DNA from: CAYRVF01 sp964427535
GTDB lineage: Bacteria > Chloroflexota > Ktedonobacteria > Ktedonobacterales > JADMIN01
NCBI GenBank assembly: GCA_964427535.1
Contig: CAYRVF010000127.1
Span: forward strand, 1-14,501
Direction of reading: 5' to 3'
Length of the DNA stretch: 14,501 nt
A program made the translations under genes and the position numbers. The notes under the pieces were generated by a model. It was not told the origin of the DNA, made no database searches, and worked only from the letters and a program-made list of their open reading frames with translations. Positions 6,627 through 13,474 of this stretch are shown one piece after another. Numbering within the stretch: position 1 is the first letter of the stretch; every line of letters begins with the position of its first letter.

Positions 6627-6632
6627 ATTATA
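6627..6632 (-). promoter_or_regulatory. -10 box TATAAT upstream of the minus-strand candidate genes
   Basis: A perfect TATAAT on the minus strand (ATTATA on the plus strand). The hexamer 17 bases upstream, GAGCGA, is a poor -35, so promoter activity would need an activator or another sigma factor. It is one of only a few AT-rich patches in the region. Confidence 0.3.
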
Positions 6633-6825
6633 CACCAGCAGAATGCGCTTCGCTCGTGTCACACATCCTCACATGCGGACCGCGCATCACGTACCGCGCG
6701 AACAAGTGTCTTCCTCACGTGCGGGCCGGCCTGGTAGCGAATCCGCGAGCGGTTGCGGCGTCTCCCGGCGTGGCCCATTCGTCGTGGTCGCGGCGGACCA
6801 AACGAATCACCAGGGAGGAACACGC

Positions 6826-6963
6826 ATGTCGCGCCGGGCGCTCGATCGCCAGCAGCATCGGCATGCTCCGGCGCGCTACCGGACACCTATGAGCAAGATC
6901 ACGGCCAGGTACTCCTCTGAGCGGCGGGGCGGTGGCTCAACACATGTACCTGACAGTCGCTAG
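6826..6963 (+). CDS. Possible 45-residue Arg-rich small protein
   Basis: ATG at 6826 to TAG at 6961-6963. AGGGAGGA lies six bases upstream of the ATG, one of the strongest SD sequences in the window. The product has ten Arg, three His and one Lys in 45 residues, no Cys and no hydrophobic stretch, so it would be soluble and nucleic-acid-binding by charge, if real. A hairpin with a T5 tail follows 21 bases after the stop, so the unit has both a translation start signal and a plausible transcript end. No clear promoter was found. It was not recognised as a known family. Confidence 0.4.
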   Translation: MSRRALDRQQHRHAPARYRTPMSKITARYSSERRGGGSTHVPDSR

Positions 6964-6984
6964 CGTACAACATCCAGTCCGGTC

Positions 6985-7013
6985 AGGTCAATCGGTCCCA
7001 CCACTGACTTTTT
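6985..7013 (+). terminator. Possible intrinsic terminator after the 45-codon frame
   Basis: AGGTCA (6985-6990) pairs with TGACTT (7005-7010) with one G-T pair. GGT and ACC inside the 14-base loop can pair as well, and the descending arm runs into TTTTT (7009-7013). The stem is short, so strength would be modest. An alternative pairing GTCAG (6982-6986) with CTGAC (7004-7008) gives a similar result. Confidence 0.4.
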
Positions 7014-7203
7014 ACCGAGTACGTCTGATGTCTCCACAAGCAGGCGAACTACCGATGATGGCGCCCGCGCTGTGTCACTCATTCAGACGAGGAGCATACG
7101 CGGCCGGTTGCATGTAGGACAGTCGTGCTACTGTTTCTATACGGCACCATGGCACACCAGTCCACTCTACGGGATTCTCTTCCAGCCAATTGGAGCACAC
7201 AGC

Positions 7204-7527
7204 ATGGTCAAAATCAGCATCTTCTACCCTAACACCCCAGGCGCGCGCTTTGATATGGACTATTACCTGCGGACACATATGCCCGAGTCCATCGCACGAC
7301 TGAGCGCCAGCCGCGGGTTTCGCGGAGTCTCCGTCGAACGCGGAGTCGGCGGCGCGGAGCCAGGATCATCCCCACCCTACATCGCCATGTGCCACTATCT
7401 GTTTGACTCCGCTGACGACTTCCTGGCCGCGTTTCAGCAGCATGCGGATTTCCTGCAGGGCGACATGCCCACGTACACAGACATTCCAGCCGTCATCCAG
7501 TTGAGTGCGGTCGAACTCACGAAGTAG
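7204..7527 (+). CDS. EthD-family protein (ferredoxin-like alpha/beta barrel)
   Basis: A 107-residue protein matching EthD-family reductases over its whole length: VKISIFYPNTPGARFDMDYY at the start, the conserved HMPE (25-28), GVSVERG (41-47), a YIAMCHYLFDS strand, DFLAAF, and a C-terminal IQLSAVEL strand. These small dimeric alpha/beta-barrel proteins are named for EthD, a protein needed for ethyl tert-butyl ether breakdown. Most homologues have no assigned substrate and none is implied here. The ATG at 7204 is chosen because it gives the family's N-terminus and has TTGGAG 8 bases upstream; the frame is open upstream to 7072. Only a weak promoter candidate (TATACG at 7138-7143) and an ACAGT-N6-ACTGT dyad (7119-7134) lie before it. 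Confidence 0.9.
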   Translation: MVKISIFYPNTPGARFDMDYYLRTHMPESIARLSASRGFRGVSVERGVGGAEPGSSPPYIAMCHYLFDSADDFLAAFQQHADFLQGDMPTYTDIPAVIQLSAVELTK

Positions 7528-7614
7528 CGCCACACGCCTTCCAGCAGGATGTCGCGGCGAAATCGAGTAGCGCGGCATTGGGCATGAGCACCCGTGTCAC
7601 TCACCTATACGCGG

Positions 7615-7637
7615 GTGGCATACACCGCAAATGCCAC
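7615..7637. repeat. Hairpin between the EthD gene and the 86-codon gene
   Basis: GTGGCAT (7615-7621) and ATGCCAC (7631-7637) form a perfect 7-bp stem with a 9-base loop, 88 bases after the EthD stop. There is no T-run. A competing CACCCG (7590-7595) / CGGGTG (7612-7617) pairing overlaps the left arm. It may be a 3' end structure of the EthD transcript or a protein site upstream of the next promoter. Confidence 0.35.
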
Positions 7638-7670
7638 ATGCACATGGTTCATCCGATTGAGGCGGTCCAC

Positions 7671-7699
7671 TTGTCCGCGCCTGTCTCGCGTGCTACACT
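7671..7699 (+). promoter_or_regulatory. Promoter of the 86-codon gene
   Basis: TTGTCC (7671-7676) and TACACT (7694-7699) are separated by 17 bp, a good sigma-70-type match. Transcription would start near 7706, about 54 bases before the ATG at 7760. Confidence 0.6.
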
Positions 7700-7759
7700 C
7701 GCGCCAGGCAGGCCGCGTAGGCGGGGCGGCGAATGGTTCACGCGGAGGAGGCGCGAGGG

Positions 7760-8020
7760 ATGATCGAGCGCGAACGGGGGTATAAGCTGCGCTGCCGCGA
7801 TGGCCACTTCGAGATGGTCCCGTTCGAGATCGCGACGCGACCCGAAGGCTGCTGGATGTGGGTCTCGTGCGAGGTGGATGGACATCGGGGCGGCCACTGG
7901 CTTGCGCCAGACCCAGGCATGCCGGGCGCCGTCGTCGTTCGCTCCGAGCCGTATGCCTGGCCGTCCGCGCACGACGCCTTCGCGGCGCGCGAGCGCTGGG
8001 AGGCGCAAGTCGGCGACTAA
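7760..8020 (+). CDS. Small protein of unknown function with paired Cys/His
   Basis: An 86-residue protein, not recognised. It has no signal peptide or membrane segment. It is Trp-rich (five Trp, for example CWMWVSC and GHWL) and has three Cys (12, 31, 37) and His at 16, 42, 46 and 71. The pattern CRDGH followed by CX5CX4HX3H might bind a metal, but this is speculative. The N-terminal half reads as beta strands and the last 20 residues as a helix. ATG at 7760 is preferred because GGAGGAG lies nine bases upstream; an in-frame ATG at 7733 has a poorer SD. It has its own promoter and is followed after 76 bases by the Pro-rich membrane protein gene. Confidence 0.65.
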   Translation: MIERERGYKLRCRDGHFEMVPFEIATRPEGCWMWVSCEVDGHRGGHWLAPDPGMPGAVVVRSEPYAWPSAHDAFAARERWEAQVGD

Positions 8021-8096
8021 GATCCCTTCCCACCCCTCGCCTCCGGAGCGCACAGCATCCATCGCGAGCGAACTGGCAAGATAGAGAGCATGCCCC

Positions 8097-8741
8097 GTGA
8101 CGACTGACGCAGACGCGCAGCCCCCGTTCCCGCCCGCCGATCCGGGTCCGGGTCCGGACTACACGCCTTACACTCCCTGGCCAGGAGCGACCACGCCGCT
8201 GACATCAGGCACCGAGACGCCCGTCTGGCATGCCGCGCCGCTGGTCTACCCGCCGATGACGCCCTACGGCCCGCCGTCGCAGCCCCTCGCCCCCTTCCCG
8301 CCTGCAGCACCGCTTGGCGCGTCGGGGCCTCGCGGCAGTGGTCCGTTCACCGGACCGGTGGGGTACGGTGGACCGCCAACGGGGGGCTACGGCATGCCCA
8401 CGACCGGCGCGTATGGGCCGCCGCCCGCGCCAGTGCCGATGCCCTATCCGGCGTATCAGCATTCGGCCGTGGTGGTGCGCGGTGCAGGCGCCAACGGGGC
8501 CGCGGTCGCGGTCGAGGCGATTCTCGCCTTCTTCGGCTTCTATGGTGTCGGCTGGCTGATGGCCGGTGAGGTGACGACCGGCGTGCTGCTGATGCTGGGC
8601 GGTTTCGTGTGGGACGTCGTCGCGTTTGTGCTCATGGTCGCGACACTCGGCATCGGCACGCTCTGCGTTGTCCCGCTCCACCTCGCGTTCCTCGCGCTCT
8701 CGGCGGCGTTGCTCGCCAATCACACTAGACTGCGGTCGTGA
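8097..8741 (+). CDS. Pro/Gly/Tyr-rich membrane protein with three-helix C-terminal domain
   Basis: A 214-residue protein. Residues 1-125 are low-complexity Pro/Gly/Tyr/Thr-rich and probably a disordered cytoplasmic head. The C-terminal part has three predicted membrane helices (about 137-156, 160-182, 186-206) and almost no loops. The segment AFFGFYGVGWLMAGE recalls TM2-like small membrane domains, in which a G-rich turn joins two helices, but assignment to that family is uncertain. The next gene encodes a paralogue of this membrane part without the head. The start is GTG at 8097 with only a weak AGAGAG upstream; a nearby ATG at 8090 is out of frame and stops after five codons. Function unknown. 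Confidence 0.75.
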   Translation: MTTDADAQPPFPPADPGPGPDYTPYTPWPGATTPLTSGTETPVWHAAPLVYPPMTPYGPPSQPLAPFPPAAPLGASGPRGSGPFTGPVGYGGPPTGGYGMPTTGAYGPPPAPVPMPYPAYQHSAVVVRGAGANGAAVAVEAILAFFGFYGVGWLMAGEVTTGVLLMLGGFVWDVVAFVLMVATLGIGTLCVVPLHLAFLALSAALLANHTRLRS

Positions 8742-8748
8742 CTAGGGT

Positions 8749-9048
8749 ATGAGACATACCGCTCCCGCCAGCTCCGCGCGCCGGTGGCGTCTGCTCGGGT
8801 TTGAGGCGACGCTGGCCTTCTTCGGCATCTACGGTACGGGATGGCTGCTGGCGGGCGAGAAACGCACTGGGGCCCTGCTGCTGGGCGGCAGCTTGCTCCT
8901 GCAGCTCGCGGCGTTGCTCACCGTCGCCGACATGCAAGGCTGGATTCGCGTGTATCTGCTCGCCTCGATCCCCTTCCATGTCATCTTTCTGAGCGTGTCG
9001 CTGGTGCTGCTGGCGCGCAAAACCGCACCGCCCCGGCTCGTCCCGTAA
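8749..9048 (+). CDS. Small three-helix membrane protein, paralogue of the preceding gene
   Basis: A 99-residue protein with a short basic N-terminus (RRWR) and predicted membrane helices at about 18-36, 41-59 and 66-88. Its EATLAFFGIYGTGWLLAGE aligns residue for residue with EAILAFFGFYGVGWLMAGE of the upstream protein, so the two arose by duplication. The ATG is only seven bases after the upstream stop codon and its AGGG sequence overlaps that junction, so the genes are probably cotranscribed and translationally coupled. The products may form a hetero-oligomer (inference). It is convergent with the SHOCT gene after 53 bases, with no clear terminator between them. Confidence 0.75.
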   Translation: MRHTAPASSARRWRLLGFEATLAFFGIYGTGWLLAGEKRTGALLLGGSLLLQLAALLTVADMQGWIRVYLLASIPFHVIFLSVSLVLLARKTAPPRLVP

Positions 9049-9101
9049 GAGGCCGAGGCGGCAACTCGCGCTGGCACGACCGGAAGGGGAAGGCGTGGGC
9101 G

Positions 9102-9440
9102 CTACAATTGCGTTTCGTCGGGCCAGCCCATCTCCGCGATCCGGCGCATGCGCTCTTCGCGTGACTCAGAGTCGAGCAGGTGCTCGAGCATCTGCTCGAA
9201 GGTCGTCTCGTCGATGTCGCCGAGTACGTAGCGCCGCCGCAGCATCTCCATCGCCGAAATCTGCGGCTCCTCGGCCGCCGCGATCACTGGCTGTGGCCGT
9301 GCCGCGCGTATCGCGGCCCACGCCAGCAGAAGCGGTACGGCGATCCAGAGCAAACTCAGCAACGTGAACAGCGCATCGACATGTGGATGTCCCGCGTAGG
9401 GGGCCTGAAACTGTCCTCCGTCGAAATCATGGTCTGGCAT
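9102..9440 (-). CDS. SHOCT-domain single-pass membrane protein
   Basis: A 112-residue protein with one membrane helix (about 23-45), an Arg-containing stop (AAIRAARPQ), and a C-terminal SHOCT domain (about 63-90). The SHOCT core is the pattern LRRRYVLGDIDETTFEQML, matching the family's LxxLxxxGxIxxxEFxxxK-type sequence. SHOCT domains are short helical pairs, usually at the C-terminus of bacterial membrane proteins; their function is poorly defined and oligomerisation is the common suggestion. The start at 9440 is chosen because GGAGGG lies seven bases upstream; an ATG at 9470 in frame has no SD. A TATGCT near 9520 on the minus strand could be its -10, without a good -35. Confidence 0.85.
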   Translation of the reverse strand: MPDHDFDGGQFQAPYAGHPHVDALFTLLSLLWIAVPLLLAWAAIRAARPQPVIAAAEEPQISAMEMLRRRYVLGDIDETTFEQMLEHLLDSESREERMRRIAEMGWPDETQL

Positions 9441-9626
9441 AGAGTCACCCTCCGGCGTGTGCCCGTGCATGTGCTGCCCGAGCAGCCGTCGCTCTCAGTT
9501 CTTCCCTGCGATAGAGCATAATCCACTCTGCTGAAGAGTCGATGAATGCAAGCTGGTGTTATTTCTGTGCCCTGCACCCATGCACCACAACTGCCTCGCT
9601 ACCTCGTTGGTTTGCATACCGCTAGC

Positions 9627-9655
9627 TTGACAGGCGGTGGGAAACCGCCATACTT
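9627..9655 (+). promoter_or_regulatory. Deacetylase promoter with a dyad between -35 and -10
   Basis: TTGACA (9627-9632) is a perfect -35. The -10 would be ATACTT (9650-9655, 17-bp spacer) or TACTTG (9651-9656, 18-bp spacer). GGCGGT (9633-9638) and ACCGCC (9644-9649) form a perfect 6-bp dyad with a 5-base centre filling the spacer, the classic position for a repressor site. The right part, GGAAACCGC, is identical to part of the dyad in the TetR promoter. Confidence 0.6.
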
Positions 9656-9718
9656 GGACGTGGGACATCCAGGGTACCGATGGGCGTGTGCTGGTCGTGG
9701 GTCAGGGGGGTGGGGCAC

Positions 9719-10876
9719 ATGGCGAAGAAGCCTGTGAGTGGAGGCGGCCACACGCCGCTCGCGACTGCCTGGGAGGTATGGGAAGTCTCCGAATCGCTCG
9801 TGACCGTCGATACCGAAGGTGCGGTCGTGTCCGAGCGGCCGTCGCCGCTTGCTCGCGTTGGAGTACCCACCTCGGCCGATAGTCTGGCGCCAGTTCGTGC
9901 CGCGACTGACAGTCGACGGCGCCGTGGCGCACGACAGCGGCGGCCTCTCTCGCGCTGGCGTATCGCATTGCGCGCGGCCCTCAGCGTGGCGCTGTGTGTC
10001 GCGACTGGACTTGTCGTCGCGCTGGGCTATCAGCAGAACGTCGTCGCGCGCTATCTGCCGGGCATCGCCGGGGTATCTGGCGTCCGCCATGCAATGGCCA
10101 CGCCGACCACGCTGCCGACCGCGACGGCGACCCCCACCGCCACGCCCACGGTGACTCCAGCGCTGGTGCCAGTGGCGGTGACCTTGAACAATACAGGGTG
10201 TTCGGGCGCTCCATCGACGCCAGAGTCCTGGGCGGTCTCGACTGGGAACTACTCTCCAGCGGGACAGCCCGCGCCTAACGAGGTCGCGCTGACCTTCGAC
10301 GACGGACCCTCACCGTCCTCCACGCCGCCGATCCTGGCGGTGCTGGAGCAGACACATACGCCCGCGACGTTCTTCGTGATCGGCAGCTCAGCGGCGGCCG
10401 CGCCGTATCTGTTGCAACGCGAGGCGCGGGACGGCTTCGTCATCGGCGTCCACACGTGGAGCCATCCCATGATGACCACGCTGACGCCGGATCAGCGCCA
10501 GTATCAATTCACTGCGACCGTGCAGACGATTCATAACGCCATCGGCAGCGATCATTGCGTCTGGCTCTGGCGCCCGCCATACGGCGACTACAACGCGGCG
10601 GTCGTGGCGCAGGCGCGCTCCGATGGCCTGACGACCATCATGTGGGATGTCGATCCGCAGGACTGGACGCGCCCTGGCACGCAGACCATCGTCGATCGCG
10701 TGCTGGCGGGCGCACACCCCGGTGCGATCATCATCATGCACGACGGTCCGGCGCTGCGCGATCAGACGGCCGCCGCGCTGCCGCAGATCATCGCGGGGCT
10801 GGCGGCACGCGGGCTAACCCCGGTGACGCTGCCTCGCCTGCTGGCGGACGGCCACTACCCCGGCTTTGGCCACTAA
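9719..10876 (+). CDS. Membrane-anchored polysaccharide deacetylase (NodB domain)
   Basis: A 385-residue enzyme of carbohydrate esterase family 4, predicted to remove N- or O-acetyl groups from cell-surface or wall polysaccharide outside the membrane. Order: cytoplasmic tail with RRRR at 66-69, one membrane helix (about 83-103), a Thr/Pro-rich linker (127-148), then the NodB domain from about 187. All five family motifs are present: TFDDGP (192-197, Asp194 base and Asp195 metal), HTWSH (His245, His249 metal), RPPYG (285-289), WDVDPQDW (309-316) and MHDG (His341). Start 9719 is preferred for the G-rich SD in front; an in-frame ATG at 9680 lies further upstream. It probably has its own promoter with a repressor-like dyad and precedes the TetR operon, possibly under the same regulator. 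Substrate cannot be told. Confidence 0.92.
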   Translation: MAKKPVSGGGHTPLATAWEVWEVSESLVTVDTEGAVVSERPSPLARVGVPTSADSLAPVRAATDSRRRRGARQRRPLSRWRIALRAALSVALCVATGLVVALGYQQNVVARYLPGIAGVSGVRHAMATPTTLPTATATPTATPTVTPALVPVAVTLNNTGCSGAPSTPESWAVSTGNYSPAGQPAPNEVALTFDDGPSPSSTPPILAVLEQTHTPATFFVIGSSAAAAPYLLQREARDGFVIGVHTWSHPMMTTLTPDQRQYQFTATVQTIHNAIGSDHCVWLWRPPYGDYNAAVVAQARSDGLTTIMWDVDPQDWTRPGTQTIVDRVLAGAHPGAIIIMHDGPALRDQTAAALPQIIAGLAARGLTPVTLPRLLADGHYPGFGH

Positions 10877-10921
10877 CCCCCAGATTTCTGACGCTTTCCA
10901 GTGGTGTCGTGTACTGCCCCC

Positions 10922-10950
10922 TTGACAGTGCGGAAACCGCACGGTACGAT
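10922..10950 (+). promoter_or_regulatory. TetR-operon promoter with an operator-like dyad in the spacer
   Basis: TTGACA (10922-10927) and TACGAT (10945-10950) have an exact 17-bp spacer. The spacer holds GTGCGG-AAA-CCGCAC (10928-10942), a perfect 6-bp dyad with a 3-base centre. This is the size and placement expected for a TetR-family operator that blocks RNA polymerase. The likely start is near 10957, leaving a leader of about 60 bases before the GTG at 11019. Confidence 0.75.
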
Positions 10951-10979
10951 CGTGACTGGGCAGTCAAAAACGTACCGTG
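10940..10979 (+). promoter_or_regulatory. Second, nested dyad around the transcription start
   Basis: CACGGTACG (10940-10948) is the perfect reverse complement of CGTACCGTG (10971-10979). GACTG (10954-10958) and CAGTC (10961-10965) share exactly the same axis, between 10959 and 10960. A further perfect 7-bp pair, ACTGCCC (10913-10919) and GGGCAGT (10958-10964), spans the promoter. The set could be a second operator covering +1 or an RNA hairpin in the leader. Confidence 0.55.
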
Positions 10980-11018
10980 TATTCACACGCCACCGGCACA
11001 GTCTCAGGAGCACCCCCA

Positions 11019-11750
11019 GTGTTACAGGCACATGACCCGCCGAACGAGTCGAGTGCGTCCACGCTCTCGTTGAAAGAGCGCCAGCGGCAGGAGCGCGAGC
11101 AGCTCATTCTGCAGGCAACGGCGGAGCTACTCGTCGAGAGCGGCTACCACGACACCTCGCTCGACGAGATCGCCTCGCGAGTGGGCATCTCGAAGGGCGC
11201 GATTTACCTGCACTTCGCCAGCAAAGAGGACCTCGTCTTCGCGTTGCTCGAGCGCAATATGCGCCTGTTTTACCAGACGCTCGACGACGCGCTCTCCGGG
11301 GCGGCGACACCGCGCGAGAAGCTGCTGGCGGTGGTGAAGGCGTACACCACGATGAACCGACATGCTCACCGGCTACGGGCCGCGATCTTCGAGAGTCCTG
11401 AGTTCATGGGGCGCCTGACCGAGAGACACGGCGACCTGGCGGCGATGTGGAACGCGCTCGGTGACAAGCTTTCAGCGGTGCTGGATGAAGGCAAAGCGAC
11501 GGGCGAGTTCGACGCTACCGTCCCGACCCCCGTGTTACTGAACATCGTGAGAAGCGTGCTCACGATGCATGCGAACCCACATCTTTCTGAGACTGACCAG
11601 TTGTCGCCCAATGAGGTCGCGTGGCACCTCACCCGGTTCCTGCTCAAGGGGATAGCTCCGGGCGATATGCCACCCGTGCCGGAGACCGGAGCACACACAC
11701 ATGAGCAGCCGCCTGGATGCGGAGATCGAGACGGAGGCGCGGACAGATGA
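11019..11750 (+). CDS. TetR/AcrR-family repressor
   Basis: A 243-residue regulator. A charged helix (KERQRQEREQLILQATAELLVESGY, shown in part: 19-43) leads into the TetR helix-turn-helix at 46-72 (TSLDEIASRVGISKGAIYLHF, then ASKEDL). The rest is an all-helical ligand and dimer domain to about 212, with a Pro/Gly/Asp tail that overlaps the next gene's start region. The GTG at 11019 is chosen because TCAGGAG lies eight bases upstream; an earlier in-frame GTG at 10977 falls inside the promoter dyad. The stop overlaps the exporter's ATG by four bases. TetR repressors beside ABC exporters typically release DNA on binding a transported drug or metabolite; the ligand here is unknown. Confidence 0.9.
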   Translation: MLQAHDPPNESSASTLSLKERQRQEREQLILQATAELLVESGYHDTSLDEIASRVGISKGAIYLHFASKEDLVFALLERNMRLFYQTLDDALSGAATPREKLLAVVKAYTTMNRHAHRLRAAIFESPEFMGRLTERHGDLAAMWNALGDKLSAVLDEGKATGEFDATVPTPVLLNIVRSVLTMHANPHLSETDQLSPNEVAWHLTRFLLKGIAPGDMPPVPETGAHTHEQPPGCGDRDGGADR

Positions 11751-13474
11751 TTCGCTTGTTCCGGCTGTTGAAGCCATTTCGCTGGTCGGTGGCGCTTGTG
11801 TTGGTGCTGGTCTTTTTGCAGTCGCTGGCCAACCTGTACCTGCCGACGCTCATGGCGGATATTGTCGACACTGGCATCGTGCATAGCGACACGGGATATA
11901 TCCTACGTGTGGGCGGAGTCATGCTCGCCATCACACTCGGAGGCACGGTCTGCGCCATCATTGCCAGCTACTTCTCGGCGCGGGTGGCAGTCGGCTTCGG
12001 GCGCATTCTGCGCGGCAAGCTCTTCGCGCACGTCGAGCGGTTCTCGCTACACGAGTTCGACACCCTGGGCACGGCCTCGCTCATCACGCGCACGACGAAC
12101 GACACCACGCAGGTGCAGACGGCGCTGGTGATCATCCTCAGCATCATGCTCGGCGCGCCGATGATGGCGATTGGCGGCATCATCCTCGCCCTTCGGCAAG
12201 ATGCGCCGCTCGCGCTGGTGCTGATCGCCGCGGTGCCCGTGCTGATCGTCTCGATTTACCTCATCATGCGCACGGCGATACCGCTCTTCTCGGTGCTGCA
12301 GCTCAAGCTGGACAAGCTCAATTTGATTCTCGACGAGGGACTGACAGGTGTGCGCGTCATCCGCGCGTTTGACCGCATCAACTATGAGCAGCGGCGCTTC
12401 GCCACCGCCAACGCGGACCTCACCGACATCGCGATCCGGGTGAACCGTATCACGGCGATTCTCTGGCCGCTGATGATGCTCGTGCTCAACCTCTCCACCG
12501 TCGCCATCCTCTGGTTCGGCAGCATTCGTATCAGCAACGGGCAGATGGAGGTCGGCTCGCTCATCGCCTTCCTGCAGTACGCCATGCAGATTCTGTTCGC
12601 CTTCCTGATGCTCTCAATGCTCTTCATCATGCTGCCGCGCGCGGCGGCCTCGGCCACCCGCATCAACGCGGTGCTGGATATGCGGCCCGGAGTCAGCGAC
12701 CCCGCCGAGCCGGTTCCTGCCGAAGCCAAGGCTGGGTATGTCGAGTTCGACGACGTGACTTTCAGCTATCCCGGCGCGGATGAGCCAGCCCTCTCGCACG
12801 TCTCGTTCACCGCCGGGCCGGGGCAGGTGACTGCCATCATCGGCGGCACCGGCGCGGGCAAATCGACGCTGATCAGCCTGATTCCGCGCTTCTACGACGT
12901 GCAGAGCGGGCGTGTGCTGGTCGACGGGGTGGACGTGCGCGCGATGACACAGGCGGAGCTGCGCGCGAAGATCGGTCTCGTGCCGCAGCGCGCCGTGCTC
13001 TTCTCGGGTTCCGTCGCGGAGAACATCCGCTTCGGCAGAGACGACGCTGCCCTCGACGACGTGACGCACGCCGCCGATGTCGCCCAAGCCACGGAGTTCG
13101 TCAGCGAGATGAGCGACGGCTTCGAGAGCGTCATCGCGCAGGGCGGCACGAACGTCTCGGGCGGGCAGAAGCAGCGCCTTTCCATCGCACGGGCGCTGGC
13201 GCGGCGGCCAGAAATCTATCTCTTCGACGACAGCTTCTCGGCATTGGACTACAAGACCGATTCGCGGCTGCGCGCGGCGCTCGCCGGTGAGACGACGGAG
13301 GCGACGGTGCTGATCGTCGCCCAGCGCGTCAGCACGGTGATGGATGCCGACCAGATCGTCGTGCTGGATGAAGGCCGCGTAGTGGGCATCGGCACCCATC
13401 GCGAGCTGCTCGACAGCAACCCGGTCTACCGCGAGATCGTCTTCTCGCAACTCTCGGCGGAGGAAATCGCATGA
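11747..13474 (+). CDS. ABC exporter half-transporter with degenerate ATPase site
   Basis: A 575-residue exporter subunit: six membrane helices (about 14-300) and a nucleotide-binding domain (330-570). Visible motifs are Walker A GGTGAGKST (366-374), Q-loop Gln414, signature VSGGQKQRL (470-478), Walker B IYLFDD (490-495) and D-loop SALD (498-501). The catalytic Glu after Walker B is Asp495 and the H-loop His is Gln526 (VAQRVST). These changes mark the non-hydrolysing site of heterodimeric exporters such as TM287/288, LmrCD and BmrCD. Start 11747 has GGAGG nine bases upstream and forms an ATGA overlap with the TetR stop; an in-frame ATG at 11717 would add ten Arg-rich residues. Likely role: efflux of drugs, lipids or peptides with the next gene's product. 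Confidence 0.93.
   Translation: MIRLFRLLKPFRWSVALVLVLVFLQSLANLYLPTLMADIVDTGIVHSDTGYILRVGGVMLAITLGGTVCAIIASYFSARVAVGFGRILRGKLFAHVERFSLHEFDTLGTASLITRTTNDTTQVQTALVIILSIMLGAPMMAIGGIILALRQDAPLALVLIAAVPVLIVSIYLIMRTAIPLFSVLQLKLDKLNLILDEGLTGVRVIRAFDRINYEQRRFATANADLTDIAIRVNRITAILWPLMMLVLNLSTVAILWFGSIRISNGQMEVGSLIAFLQYAMQILFAFLMLSMLFIMLPRAAASATRINAVLDMRPGVSDPAEPVPAEAKAGYVEFDDVTFSYPGADEPALSHVSFTAGPGQVTAIIGGTGAGKSTLISLIPRFYDVQSGRVLVDGVDVRAMTQAELRAKIGLVPQRAVLFSGSVAENIRFGRDDAALDDVTHAADVAQATEFVSEMSDGFESVIAQGGTNVSGGQKQRLSIARALARRPEIYLFDDSFSALDYKTDSRLRAALAGETTEATVLIVAQRVSTVMDADQIVVLDEGRVVGIGTHRELLDSNPVYREIVFSQLSAEEIA

Larger units (their letters stand above)
5961..7203. other. 1.2-kb region without a recognisable gene
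   Basis: No known protein family, tRNA or mobile-element sequence was recognised between rho and the EthD gene. Several frames stay open because of the high GC content. Only two small-gene candidates have supporting signals: a minus-strand 149-codon frame with a 15-codon leader (6099-6596), and a plus-strand 45-codon frame with a good SD and a possible terminator (6826-7013). The base composition is a little less GC-biased near 6600-6640 and 6960-7200, as expected of true intergenic DNA. Confidence 0.5.

Noticed and set aside
8090..8107. Five-codon frame overlapping the Pro-rich membrane gene start
   Set aside because: No SD, and such short overlaps are expected by chance; noted only because it overlaps the GTG start.
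11701..11886. Alternative ATG frame at the TetR-exporter junction
   Set aside because: A 61-codon shadow within TetR and the exporter; the ATGA overlap at 11747 with GGAGG upstream explains the junction.
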